Shown here piece after piece: positions 49,388-58,175 of a stretch of 64,000 nt of DNA; within the stretch, counting starts at the first letter, position 1, and each line of letters opens with the position of its first letter. The stretch comes from Natranaeroarchaeum aerophilus (GTDB lineage: Archaea; Halobacteriota; Halobacteria; Halobacteriales; Natronoarchaeaceae): positions 62,001-126,000 of the forward strand of contig NZ_JAKRVY010000006.1 in the NCBI RefSeq assembly GCF_023638055.1. The letters run 5' to 3'. Both the position numbers and the translations under genes were made by a program. Below the pieces are notes generated by a model. That model ran no database searches. It was given only the letters and a program-made list of their open reading frames with translations, and was not told where the DNA came from.

Positions 49388-50182
49388 TCACTTCTCCCGG
49401 TAGTCGGGAAGCGTATCGTCCTGCATCGATGCAGTACGCCCTCCATCGACGAGCAGGTTCGCGCCGGTGATGAAGGCGGCATCGTCGCTGGCGAGGAACG
49501 TGGCGACCCCCGCGACGTCCTCGGGTGTCCCGATCCGACCCACTGGATGGATCGACTCGACCTCCTCGATTCGTCCCTCCGGGAGTTCCTCACGGGTTCG
49601 TTCGACCTCGATCCAGCCGGGACTGATCGTGTTGGCGCGGATCTCGGGGCCGAGATCGAGCGCCATCGCCCGGGTCATCCCGTTGATACCCGCCTTGACA
49701 GCGTTGTAGGGAAAGTGACTCGGCATCGTCAGCAGGGCGTGGTTCGAGGACATGTTCAGGATGACACCCTCGTCCATATACTCGACGGCCTCCTTCGCAC
49801 ACAGCCAGTAGGCCCGGAAATCCGTTTCGAGGACGAACTCCCAGTCCTCCATCGTCGCTTCGGTCACGCTGGTTTCGGTCTGGACACCGGCGTTGTTCAC
49901 CAGCACGTCGATGCCGCCGTACTCCTCGGCGGTCGCCTGCATCAGCGCGGCGATGTCGTCCGGTTCGCGCATGTCTGCTTCGACGAACACGGCCTCGCCG
50001 CCGTCCTCGCGGATCGATGCAGCGACGTCCTCGCCAATCTCCGCGGAACGGCCAGTGACGACGACCGACGCACCTTCGGCCGCAAACCGTTTCGCGACGC
50101 CGCGACCGATCCCGCGCGTCGAACCGGTCACCACGACGACCGAGTCCTCGAATCGCCCCTCAACAGGTGTGTACTCCGGCAT
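49388..50182 (-). CDS. Short-chain dehydrogenase/reductase of the sugar cluster
   Basis: A 264-residue classical SDR. The cofactor motif is VVVTGSTRGIGRG (about residues 16-28), followed by NNAGVQ, the catalytic serine in NMSSNHAL and the Tyr-Lys pair in YNAVKAG. The C-terminal GGRTASM resembles glucose/galactose 1-dehydrogenase-type SDRs. It may oxidise galactose (or another aldose) to the lactone, upstream of the galactonate dehydratase. It starts 2 nt after the dgoD stop. A GTG at 50191 would overlap that gene but is less likely. Confidence 0.85.
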   Translation of the reverse strand: MPEYTPVEGRFEDSVVVVTGSTRGIGRGVAKRFAAEGASVVVTGRSAEIGEDVAASIREDGGEAVFVEADMREPDDIAALMQATAEEYGGIDVLVNNAGVQTETSVTEATMEDWEFVLETDFRAYWLCAKEAVEYMDEGVILNMSSNHALLTMPSHFPYNAVKAGINGMTRAMALDLGPEIRANTISPGWIEVERTREELPEGRIEEVESIHPVGRIGTPEDVAGVATFLASDDAAFITGANLLVDGGRTASMQDDTLPDYREK

Positions 50183-50184
50183 GG

Positions 50185-51336
50185 TTACCACTCGGCGACG
50201 CTGCCGTCGTCGTGTTTCCAGATGGGGTTATGCCAGTTGACCTCCTGTTCGGCGCGCTTGCGAACCGTCTCCTCGTCGATCTCGATACCCAGACCGGGAT
50301 CGGTCGGCAGGTCGACGTAGCCGTCGTGATACTCGAAGACGTCGGGGTCCTCGAGATAGTCGAGCACATCGCTTGTCTCGTTGTAGTGGATGTCGAGGCT
50401 CTGCTCCTGAATGAGCGTGTTCGGCGTGCAGGCGTCAACCTGGAGACACGAGGCGAGTGCGATCGGGCCGAGTGGGCAGTGCGGTGCGATCGCCACGTCG
50501 TAGGCTTCGGCCATGCTGGCGATCTTTTTCACTTCGGTGATCCCTCCAGCGTGAGATAGATCGGGCTGGATCAGATCGATGACGCCCTGCTCGAACAGCT
50601 CCTTGTAATCCCAGCGCGAGTACATCCGTTCGCCCGTCGCAATGGGCGTCGTCGTATGCTGGGCGATCTGGGGGAGTGCATCGTTGTGCTCGGGAAGGAC
50701 GGGCTCTTCGACGAACATCGGCTCGTAGGGTTCGAGCGCCTCGACGAGGCGTTTGGCCATCGATTTCGAGACACGGCCGTGGAAGTCGACGCCGATGTCC
50801 ACATCGTCGCCGACCGCATCGCGAACTTCCGCGATCCTGTCGCGTGCGGAGTCGACCGCTGCTGGCGTATCGATCCGACGCATTTCGGGGGTGGCGTTCA
50901 TCTTCAGCGCCGTGAACCCGGCATCGACTTTCTGTGCCGCCGCGTTCCCCACGTCAGCGGGTCTGTCCCCTCCGATCCACTGGTAGACGCGGATCCGGTC
51001 GGCGGTCGCGCCGCCGAGCAGTTCGTGGACTGGCGCGTCGAAGCGCTTGCCCTTGATGTCCCAGAGCGCCTGATCGATGCCTGCGATTGCGCTCATCAGG
51101 ATCGGCCCGCCGCGGTAGAAGCCGCCCCGGTAGAGCCGTTGCCAGTGGTGTTCGATCCGGCCAGGGTCTTCCCCGAGCAGGTAGTTGTCCATCAGCTCTT
51201 CGACCGCGCCGCGGACGGTCTTCGCGCGCCCCTCGACGACGGGTTCGCCCCAGCCGACGGTCCCGTCGCTCGTCGTGACTTTGAGGAACAGCCACCGCGG
51301 CGGCACCTCGAACAGTTCGTAGTCTGTGATATGCAT
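50185..51336 (-). CDS. dgoD: D-galactonate dehydratase (enolase superfamily)
   Basis: A 383-residue protein that resembles E. coli DgoD along its whole length, from the PPRWLFLK and VGWGEPVVEGRAKTV segments at the start to DDGSVAEW at the end. Metal ligands and catalytic residues are at the expected places: Asp184, Glu210 and Glu236, acid-base His186 (VDFHGRV) and His286 (APHCPLGP). It dehydrates D-galactonate to 2-keto-3-deoxygalactonate. It belongs to a tight unit with the SDR downstream and the TIM-barrel protein 48 nt upstream. Confidence 0.92.
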   Translation of the reverse strand: MHITDYELFEVPPRWLFLKVTTSDGTVGWGEPVVEGRAKTVRGAVEELMDNYLLGEDPGRIEHHWQRLYRGGFYRGGPILMSAIAGIDQALWDIKGKRFDAPVHELLGGATADRIRVYQWIGGDRPADVGNAAAQKVDAGFTALKMNATPEMRRIDTPAAVDSARDRIAEVRDAVGDDVDIGVDFHGRVSKSMAKRLVEALEPYEPMFVEEPVLPEHNDALPQIAQHTTTPIATGERMYSRWDYKELFEQGVIDLIQPDLSHAGGITEVKKIASMAEAYDVAIAPHCPLGPIALASCLQVDACTPNTLIQEQSLDIHYNETSDVLDYLEDPDVFEYHDGYVDLPTDPGLGIEIDEETVRKRAEQEVNWHNPIWKHDDGSVAEW

Positions 51337-51384
51337 AGTTGATTGTGTTGTCAGTTGATTTGATGGCCCAGTACAAAATTGTTA

Positions 51385-52134
51385 TTATAGATCCAGTGTC
51401 GCCTCGACTGCATCGTCCGGATCGCCGGTCGGGCGGAACTCACAGCCGACGTAACCTTCGTACCCGGCGTCATCGAGCGCGTCGAAGACGTTGCCGTAGG
51501 CGAGTTCGCCGGTTCCGGGCTCGTGACGGCCCGGCACATCGGCGATGTGTACGTGTCCGATCCGATCGACGTACTCGGTCATCGTCTCGATGACGTTCCC
51601 CTCGGTGATCTGCTGGTGGTAGACGTCGTAGAGCAGTTTCACCCGTGGCGAATCGACCGCATCGACGATATCGATGCCCTCTGCCGTGCTGGTGAGGTAG
51701 TAGCCTGGATGGTCCACTGCCGTGTTCAGCGGTTCGAGTACGAGCGTGACGCCCGCGGTTTCGGCGTCCGGCGCAACCGTTTTCAGTATCTCGACGATCG
51801 TCTCGTGCTGGGTGTGTCGGTCGTGCGCCTCCTGATCGGGGCCAGTCGTCACGATGAGCGTGGGGATCCCGTACTCCGCGGCGGTCTCGATCGACTCGCG
51901 GATCGTCGCAACGGCGTCCTCGACGCTCGCGGGATCGGTCAGTGTCCCGCCCGCCGTGCAGCCAACGATCGGCAATCCCTCGCGGTCCGCGGCGGCCGCG
52001 ACGGCCTCCAGATCCTTCTCGCGCCAGTCCCAGAACTCGATCGCGTCGGCACCGGCGGCACTTGCGCGCTCGATCCGGCGTTCGTAGGGCTCGTCGTCGT
52101 ACACGATATCGAGACAGACCGAGAGGCGCACCAT
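51385..52134 (-). CDS. Sugar isomerase/epimerase TIM barrel (hydroxypyruvate-isomerase-like)
   Basis: A 249-residue AP-endonuclease-family-2 TIM barrel. The metal and catalytic residues fit hydroxypyruvate isomerases: Glu in LVLEPLNT, Asp and His in LLYDVYHQQ, His in GHVHIADVPGRHEPGTG, and Glu in GCEFRP. It would interconvert small ketose/aldose or keto-acid intermediates. Its start codon overlaps the stop of the Gfo/Idh/MocA gene by 1 nt (TAATG), so the two are coupled. The exact substrate is unknown. Confidence 0.85.
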   Translation of the reverse strand: MVRLSVCLDIVYDDEPYERRIERASAAGADAIEFWDWREKDLEAVAAAADREGLPIVGCTAGGTLTDPASVEDAVATIRESIETAAEYGIPTLIVTTGPDQEAHDRHTQHETIVEILKTVAPDAETAGVTLVLEPLNTAVDHPGYYLTSTAEGIDIVDAVDSPRVKLLYDVYHQQITEGNVIETMTEYVDRIGHVHIADVPGRHEPGTGELAYGNVFDALDDAGYEGYVGCEFRPTGDPDDAVEATLDL

Positions 52135-53216
52135 TACTCCTTACCTCGCGGGGCGGGCGTCAGGTCGTCGGACTCGACCATCGCTTCGAGCGGGTTGTCG
52201 TCGATGTCGAGCGGGAACTCGACGCGCCCGCGGCGGCGTGCGGATTCGTACGCGCCGAAGATCAACTCGGTCGCAGTCAGCGCGTTCTCGGCGGACAGCT
52301 CCGGTTCGTCGTCCTCACGGAGACATCGCACGTTCTCGGCGATCGCCCGATCGATGAACGCCCAGCCGTGAAGCCCGTCTTCGGTCTCGACCGTCTCCCA
52401 GTCCCCGCCGTCACGGCGGATCCGGAGCGGCGGTGCGTCCTCGGCCTCGGAGCCGACTTCGATCGTCCCCTCCGAGCCGACAAGCCGGTTGTGACAGCCG
52501 ATTGCGGCGGCGGGACCCTCGTGGGACTCATCCGTTCCGGCGATTCCGCTGACGCCGTTGTCGTACTCCCAGAAGACGATCGCCTGATTCTCGTTGTGCG
52601 TGCCAAAGAGGACGTTCTCCTCCCGGTAGTCGACCTGCGCCATAACCCACTCCGCGGAGTGCTCGTCGTTGAAGTAGTTACACAGGTCAAAGGAGTGAGA
52701 GCCGTAATCGTAGATGCCGATCGCGGAGAACTCGACGCGTCGGAGTTCCCCGATTTCGCCGTCCTCGAGCAGTTGCTTTGCGGTCCGGACGGCGTCGCTG
52801 AACCGCCGCTGGTGATTGAAGGTCACCTGCACGTCGTGGCTGGCCGCCGCCTCGGCCATCCGTCGAGCGCCGCCGAACGTGTCGGCCATCGGCTTCTCGC
52901 AGTGGATCGCCTCGGGGATGCCCGAACGGATGCAGTCGACCACGATGTCGGCGTGGACGGCGGGCGGAACGCAGACCGAGATGATATCCGGTTCGACTGC
53001 CTCAAGCATCCGATCGTACTCCTCGAAGACGTCTTCGATCCCGAACTCCTCGGCGAAGGCATCGGCGTTCTCGGGGACGATATCTGCACACGCGACAAGC
53101 TCGCAGCCGTCGATTTTCTCGTAGGCTGCGGCGTGATGGTAGGCCATCGCGTAGCCGTCACGGCCGGGGTCGTCGGGCTCAGTACCGGTGCCGATGACTG
53201 CAACATCGTACTCCAT
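52134..53216 (-). CDS. Gfo/Idh/MocA family sugar dehydrogenase
   Basis: A 360-residue NAD(P)-dependent oxidoreductase. The N-terminal Rossmann fold begins DVAVIGTGTEPDDPGRDGYA, a glycine motif with an insert before AMAYHHAAAYEK. The conserved catalytic-lysine segment is HCEKPMADTFG (about residue 98). The C-terminal beta-sheet domain has NHQRRFSDAVRTAKQ. Family members oxidise sugars, inositols or their derivatives. It is the first gene of the catabolic unit 53216-49388, after a likely promoter/operator around 53320. Confidence 0.88.
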   Translation of the reverse strand: MEYDVAVIGTGTEPDDPGRDGYAMAYHHAAAYEKIDGCELVACADIVPENADAFAEEFGIEDVFEEYDRMLEAVEPDIISVCVPPAVHADIVVDCIRSGIPEAIHCEKPMADTFGGARRMAEAAASHDVQVTFNHQRRFSDAVRTAKQLLEDGEIGELRRVEFSAIGIYDYGSHSFDLCNYFNDEHSAEWVMAQVDYREENVLFGTHNENQAIVFWEYDNGVSGIAGTDESHEGPAAAIGCHNRLVGSEGTIEVGSEAEDAPPLRIRRDGGDWETVETEDGLHGWAFIDRAIAENVRCLREDDEPELSAENALTATELIFGAYESARRRGRVEFPLDIDDNPLEAMVESDDLTPAPRGKE

Positions 53217-53319
53217 ACCACGAGTTCCGACGGCGAGTGCTTAACAGTTGTGCCAGTTCCTCGGCTGCGAGCACCAGCCCGCAGCAGTTTCGACCGGTTC
53301 ACGCGCTCTGCACCACCTG

Positions 53320-53331
53320 TTCATTAATGAA
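53320..53331. promoter_or_regulatory. Perfect 12-bp palindrome TTCATTAATGAA, candidate operator
   Basis: An AT-rich perfect palindrome lies 104-115 nt before the first catabolic gene (53216) and just downstream of the IclR gene. IclR proteins bind palindromes of about this size. A GTCGGT/ACCGAC hairpin at 53348-53364 lies between it and the IclR stop and could be the IclR terminator. Confidence 0.45.
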
Positions 53332-53434
53332 GAACGCCTGTCGGCGTGTCGGTTGAGCACCGACGTATTACATACATATGTCTGTCAATACACTGCCGTC
53401 CATCCGGAGATGTTCTCCAGTGATGAACACCGTC

Positions 53435-54184
53435 CTAGTCGAGTCCGAGTTCGATCGCTTTCGCCTTGCTTACTACGAGCCCCACCAGATCCTCTTCCAG
53501 ACGCTTACCGCTCAGGCTCTCTGCCGGGCCATGGACGCCGATGGCACCGAGAACGGTCCCGGTACTGTCGACGATCGAGGCACCCAGTCCACGCCGCCCG
53601 TCGGCGTACTCGTCCCGCTCGAACGCGATGTCCTGATCATGGACCGTCCGAAGCTCGTCGAACAGTGCGTCACTGTCGGTAATCGTGTATTCGGTTCGTC
53701 CGGAGAGGCCGTGTTGCTCGACGATCCGGCCGACCTCCTCACGAGAATATTCGGCCAGGATCGCTTTCCCGGGAGCCGTCGTGTGCAGCGGCGTTCGCGT
53801 CCCTTCCGGGGAGTCACTGATCGCCTCGTGACCAGTCGCGTACAGACAGAGCCCCCGCCCCTCGTGTTCGACGACGAGCGTCACGACCTCGCCTGTCGTC
53901 GTTGCCAGACTCTCCAGTTGCTCCCTGGCAGCGGCGAACACCGGCGACCGACGACGGGCAGTCAGCCCGAGCCCGGCGACGCCGATACCGACGCGGTAGG
54001 TCGTCCCGCGCTTCTCGACGTACCCCAGCTCCACGAGCGAGTTCAGGTGGTTGTGGACGACGCTTTTGGTCAGGTCGAGTTCGCGTGCGACCTCCGTGAC
54101 GCCTGCACCGTCGCGCTCGTCGAGCGTCTCGACGACTGCAGCCGTCGTCGCGAGGGCTTGCACCGGGATGCTGTCGGTGGGCAT
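53435..54184 (-). CDS. IclR family transcriptional regulator
   Basis: A 249-residue regulator. The N-terminal winged helix (about 8-65) has the recognition helix ELDLTKSVVHNHLNSLVELG and wing YVEKRGTTYRVG. The C-terminal effector domain contains LHTTAPGKAILAEYS and GLGASIVDSTGTVLGAIGVHG, both typical of IclR. It probably responds to a sugar acid such as galactonate and controls the genes on either side; the effector is inferred from context. Starts at 54184 or 54190 are both possible. Confidence 0.92.
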   Translation of the reverse strand: MPTDSIPVQALATTAAVVETLDERDGAGVTEVARELDLTKSVVHNHLNSLVELGYVEKRGTTYRVGIGVAGLGLTARRRSPVFAAAREQLESLATTTGEVVTLVVEHEGRGLCLYATGHEAISDSPEGTRTPLHTTAPGKAILAEYSREEVGRIVEQHGLSGRTEYTITDSDALFDELRTVHDQDIAFERDEYADGRRGLGASIVDSTGTVLGAIGVHGPAESLSGKRLEEDLVGLVVSKAKAIELGLD

Positions 54185-54244
54185 GGCCATAGCAACGAAT
54201 CGAGTGCGCAAAAAACTGTTCACTATCGCCGAACCGGGACGGGC

Positions 54245-57200
54245 CTACTCCGCTTCGTTGTCGGTCGAGCGATACGCCCTGTACAGTCCCGCAAGGGTAA
54301 CCGCTCCGCCCGCTGCTGGCGCGCCGAAACCGGGGGTCTCGTCATCGTCTGCAGTGTCGTCCTCCGGCGGCTCGTCGTCACCGTTCCCATCGTCCGGTGC
54401 GTCGTAGCCCGCCAGCCCGATCGTCACTGTCCCGCTCAGTTCCGTGCCGGACTCGATCGTCGCATCCTGTTCGAGCAGCATGAGCCGATCGAGGAAGTCG
54501 AGACCGACACCGCCGATCGATCGGTCCAGCACGAACAGCTCAACGGTGTCGTCCCGTACCATCGCACGGACGTGCTGGTCACTGCCCGGCCAGACGTCGA
54601 GACCGTGGTCGTCCGCGTCGGTGAGCGAGGCTGAACGAACGTGGCGTTTCTTCCCGCGGAAGTCGTTCGAGCCATGTTTCGTCACATCCTCTGCCCACTG
54701 TACCTCCCGATCGAGCCGTGCGACGTCATCGTCGGGGCGCTCGTCGTTCGGGAACGCCGCCGCAGTCCCCTCGGGCCGACCGATGTGCTTGTACTCCTCC
54801 GGATAGGTGCTCCAGTCGGGGTCGCGGTCCCACGAGAGCGTCTCGTGGTCGCTCGCAACCGAGAGAACAATGCCTGCGTCTTTGATCGCGATATCCTCCG
54901 CAGGGGAGTACTCGTACTCCACCTTGATGCCGCCGTCGAGCGGGGACAGACGGATGATGCCGTCCACTCGCTCGTACTCGATCCCGATCTCGACGGCCGA
55001 CCCGTCGTCGACGAGATCAACGCGGTCGACGGAGCGGCCATCGAGCCGATGTTCGAGCGCGTCGCCGTAGTGGGGCGGTGATTCTCCGCCCTCGGAGGGC
55101 GTCATTCCCAGATCGATGGCCTCGACGATCGGATCGTCGGTTCCAGCAGGGGTCACCTCGATGTCGCCGGTCTCTCGGTCGACCAACACCTCGTAGTTGC
55201 CCGCAACGAGTTCGACTGTGTCTCCCTCGGAAACGGCGTCAGATCCGAGTGTCTCTGCAGGGACGTCCAGCTCGTCATCCTCTCGTTCGACGACTAGCGT
55301 GTCGACGGTGAACCCGCGACGATCCTCGATCCGAAGGTGGACCTGTTCGTCGTCCACGGTGACGGGAATCGATACGGTCCCGGTCTCGCCTGACGCGATG
55401 TCGGGCGAGAGCTCGCCGCCATCCGAGTCAGTCTCCCATTCGACGGTGTGCTCGTCGAGGTCGGAGAACTCACAGCGGTTCTCCACGTCGAGGGTGAGCT
55501 CCTCCTCGCCCCACTCCGTCGAGTGAACCTGAACCGGTGAGTAGACTTTCTTGACGTGCCAGAGTTCGGGACGGACGCGCCGGTAACCGTCGACCAGTCC
55601 CCAGCGGTACTCCTCGACCTCGACGAGGTCGTCGTCCTCCCACCAGCGATCGGGCTGCGTCTGATCGCCACCGGCCCAGATTGCCGCGCCGATACAGGCG
55701 TCGACATCCCGGACCTGCTCCCACGTCTTCTCGAAGACCGCTACCCAGGCGTCGCGCTCGCCGGGGTCGGTTGCCAGCTCGCGACCGTTGTACGTGTAGG
55801 TGTGGCCGAACTCCCCGAACATGATCGGTGCGGTGAGATCGTCGAACTCGTCGACGCCGAAGCCGGGCCGTGTCGCGGGATAGTGGTGGTTCGCCAGGTC
55901 AACGCCGAGGCCCAGATGATCGACGTCGTCGCCGTACCCCCACTGGTCGAAGTGGTAGATCGTCGGCCGGGTGTCGTCCAGCCCTGCGAGCGCCTCGGCG
56001 GCCTCGTAATGGCCGTCGATATCTTCGGGCCATCCCTCGTTGCCGAGCGACCAGCAGAAGACGGAGGCCCGGTTGCGATCCCGCTCGACCATCTCGACGG
56101 TCTGCTGGACGATCAGATCGTCGTCGTATGGCTCCTCCCAGAGATGGAAGAGCGGAGCCTCCACCTGAACGACCAGCCCGAGTTCGTCACACGCATCGAG
56201 CAGTGCTTCCGACGGCGGGTGGTGTGCGCTTCGAATGAAGTTGATGTTCGCCTCGCGGAGCATCTCGATGTCCTCGTAGGTCTGCTCGGGCGGGACGGAC
56301 TGGCCGTGATCCTCGTGGACCTCCTCCCAGTTGACGCCACGCAGCGTAACGGACTCGCCGTTTATCAGCAGTTCCGAGGCGTCGCTCGGTTCCGACTCGC
56401 CCCCGTCGTCGGAATCCTCGCTCGTTCCGAGTGCGGTATCGAACACGAGGAACTCGTCGACGACCGGTTCGGCGTCGTCGTCCCAGTCCTGGGAGATGTA
56501 CAGCGGCGCATCGTCGTACTCGGCGAGCGAGTCAGCGGAGTGGCTTGCCGAGCCGACCTGCTCGCCGTCGACGTAGAGACGGATCTCGTCGTCATCCATT
56601 GCGATGGTTCCGGTGTACCACTCACCCACGGAAAGGTCGCCGCCAGCGGAACCGGGCCAGCCTCCCTCGCCCTCTGCCCAGAAGTCCAGTTCGCCGCCCC
56701 AGATGCCCGCCGCATACTGGTCATCCTTCGAGAACAGATGCCCGTCACCGGTGTACTGGAACGTTATCTGGACACTGAACCCCGGCTCGGTGAAGCTGAG
56801 AGCGCTTCCGTCTCCGATTACGACGTGGCCGTCGCCAGCACAGTCGACCGCCGTTCCCGAGGGGCTGTCGACCAGTGCGGGGTCGTTGACCAGCTCGCCG
56901 TCGTTCCCGTTTCCGGACTCGTCAGTCGCCATCGAGCTCTCGACATCCTCGAAGTTCAGCCAGGCGAGGGCGTCCTCGGGGTCCGGGGAGATCCCATCGT
57001 CGTCTTCCTCCGATTCCGACTCGTTCGACTCCGGCTCGACGTGATCGACCTCGATCTCTCGGATCCCGATCTGTTCGCTCGTCGCGTGGTCGTCGCCGCC
57101 CGCAGTCACGCTCGCGTCAAGGTCGTACAGGCGGGGGTGAACTGGGTCCCACGTCTCGTACTCGTCGAGTTCGATCTCGACGACGTGCTCGATTTCTCCA

Positions 57201-58057
57201 CCGGAATCGATCGGGTCGAGCGTCTCCTCGACCGCTGCGGCGTGATCGCCGTCCGGGTCTGCAAGGTCGGCACTGAGAACGGCGTCCTCGACTGTCCCAC
57301 TCCCCTCGTTGACTACGGTCGAACGGAGCCGAACGGTCGCCGGGCCGTCCCCGTCCGGAAGCTCCGTCTCGATGTGGAGCGATGACAGGTGACAGTCGGG
57401 GACGGCAAACAGGGTTACACCCCGCGTGATGCCGCCACGGCCGGTTCCCCAGGCCATGTCGGTTGCGAGGGTCTCCTCGGTGACCGCGACATCGACAGTG
57501 TTCGTCTCCCCGACCTCGATTTCGTCGGTGACGTCGAACTCGAACGGGGTGTAGCCGCCGTCGTGTTCGCCAAGGCGCTGGCCGTTGACCCACACCTCGC
57601 CGTGGGTGTAGACCGCGCCGAAGCGCAGTTTCAGTCGGTTCCCCTCCCAGTCCTCGCTGACCTCGAATTCGCGTCGATACCACCCACGTTCGTGGTCCGA
57701 GGGGTCGAGATCCTCCCAGCCGTCCTCGCCAAGATAGGAGTCGACCTCGTGTCCCTCGTGGTTCCACTCGGCCGGGACCTCGTGGTCGCTCCAGCTGTCG
57801 TCGAGAGCGTCGGGAGAATCGACCGTCGCGGCCGAAAACGACCAGGTGCCGTTGAGTGACTGCCGCCCGTCGCCGTCCGCGGCCGGCCGGGGCGTCAGCC
57901 GTACTCCGTCGAGGACGTCACCGTCGAGCGCTTCGACCTCCGACAACTGACCCGCTTTGCCTCCCCCGGTTCCGACGATTGCACCGCCGGCGATTCCTGC
58001 GACCGATGTCAATACTGCACGCCGGTCTACTGACGTCTCTGTAACCCGTTTGGGCAT
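54245..58057 (-). CDS. Tat-exported LacZ-type GH2 enzyme with inserted LamG domain and C-terminal anchor
   Basis: A 1270-residue extracellular beta-galactosidase-like enzyme. A Tat signal (DRRAVLTSVAG, about 11-21) leads into GH2 sugar-binding and Ig-like domains (about 50-340). A LamG/concanavalin-like domain follows (about 355-550; LAWLNFEDVESS to LFVFDTALG-type end), then the catalytic TIM barrel (about 565-850) with the acid/base near Glu674 (SLGNEG) and nucleophile near Glu749 (FGEFGH). LacZ domains 4 and 5 come next. The tail is an Asp/Glu-rich linker plus PGFGAPAAGGAVTLAG and YRAYRS, resembling a PGF-CTERM sorting signal. The cytosolic paralogue at 58176 lacks signal, LamG and tail. 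Confidence 0.9.
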   Translation of the reverse strand: MPKRVTETSVDRRAVLTSVAGIAGGAIVGTGGGKAGQLSEVEALDGDVLDGVRLTPRPAADGDGRQSLNGTWSFSAATVDSPDALDDSWSDHEVPAEWNHEGHEVDSYLGEDGWEDLDPSDHERGWYRREFEVSEDWEGNRLKLRFGAVYTHGEVWVNGQRLGEHDGGYTPFEFDVTDEIEVGETNTVDVAVTEETLATDMAWGTGRGGITRGVTLFAVPDCHLSSLHIETELPDGDGPATVRLRSTVVNEGSGTVEDAVLSADLADPDGDHAAAVEETLDPIDSGGEIEHVVEIELDEYETWDPVHPRLYDLDASVTAGGDDHATSEQIGIREIEVDHVEPESNESESEEDDDGISPDPEDALAWLNFEDVESSMATDESGNGNDGELVNDPALVDSPSGTAVDCAGDGHVVIGDGSALSFTEPGFSVQITFQYTGDGHLFSKDDQYAAGIWGGELDFWAEGEGGWPGSAGGDLSVGEWYTGTIAMDDDEIRLYVDGEQVGSASHSADSLAEYDDAPLYISQDWDDDAEPVVDEFLVFDTALGTSEDSDDGGESEPSDASELLINGESVTLRGVNWEEVHEDHGQSVPPEQTYEDIEMLREANINFIRSAHHPPSEALLDACDELGLVVQVEAPLFHLWEEPYDDDLIVQQTVEMVERDRNRASVFCWSLGNEGWPEDIDGHYEAAEALAGLDDTRPTIYHFDQWGYGDDVDHLGLGVDLANHHYPATRPGFGVDEFDDLTAPIMFGEFGHTYTYNGRELATDPGERDAWVAVFEKTWEQVRDVDACIGAAIWAGGDQTQPDRWWEDDDLVEVEEYRWGLVDGYRRVRPELWHVKKVYSPVQVHSTEWGEEELTLDVENRCEFSDLDEHTVEWETDSDGGELSPDIASGETGTVSIPVTVDDEQVHLRIEDRRGFTVDTLVVEREDDELDVPAETLGSDAVSEGDTVELVAGNYEVLVDRETGDIEVTPAGTDDPIVEAIDLGMTPSEGGESPPHYGDALEHRLDGRSVDRVDLVDDGSAVEIGIEYERVDGIIRLSPLDGGIKVEYEYSPAEDIAIKDAGIVLSVASDHETLSWDRDPDWSTYPEEYKHIGRPEGTAAAFPNDERPDDDVARLDREVQWAEDVTKHGSNDFRGKKRHVRSASLTDADDHGLDVWPGSDQHVRAMVRDDTVELFVLDRSIGGVGLDFLDRLMLLEQDATIESGTELSGTVTIGLAGYDAPDDGNGDDEPPEDDTADDDETPGFGAPAAGGAVTLAGLYRAYRSTDNEAE

Positions 58058-58080
58058 ATATCACACGTAATGTTGATTGT

Positions 58081-58103
58081 TAATAAATATTCCTCTTGTA
58101 CAA
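58081..58103 (-). promoter_or_regulatory. TATA box with adjacent TTGTACAA palindrome before the exported GH2 gene
   Basis: ATATTTATTA (minus strand; 58081-58090) lies 24-33 nt before the ATG at 58057, giving a leaderless start. Directly upstream, TTGTACAA (58096-58103) is an 8-bp palindrome overlapping the BRE position. Similar GTACAA words occur at other AT-rich sites of the cluster. Confidence 0.5.
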
Positions 58104-58175
58104 TCTAGATATAGACGATCCAGAGGGCTTCGATCGAATGATCGTCACCCGTCCCGCTTGCTTGCCGATCGTGCG

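Noticed and set aside
55556-57385. 609-codon antisense ORF opposite the exported GH2 gene
   Set aside because: The GH2 frame has a signal peptide, catalytic motifs and a paralogue. The antisense frame has none, and an equivalent frame recurs opposite the paralogue (59562-60983) simply because the genes are similar.
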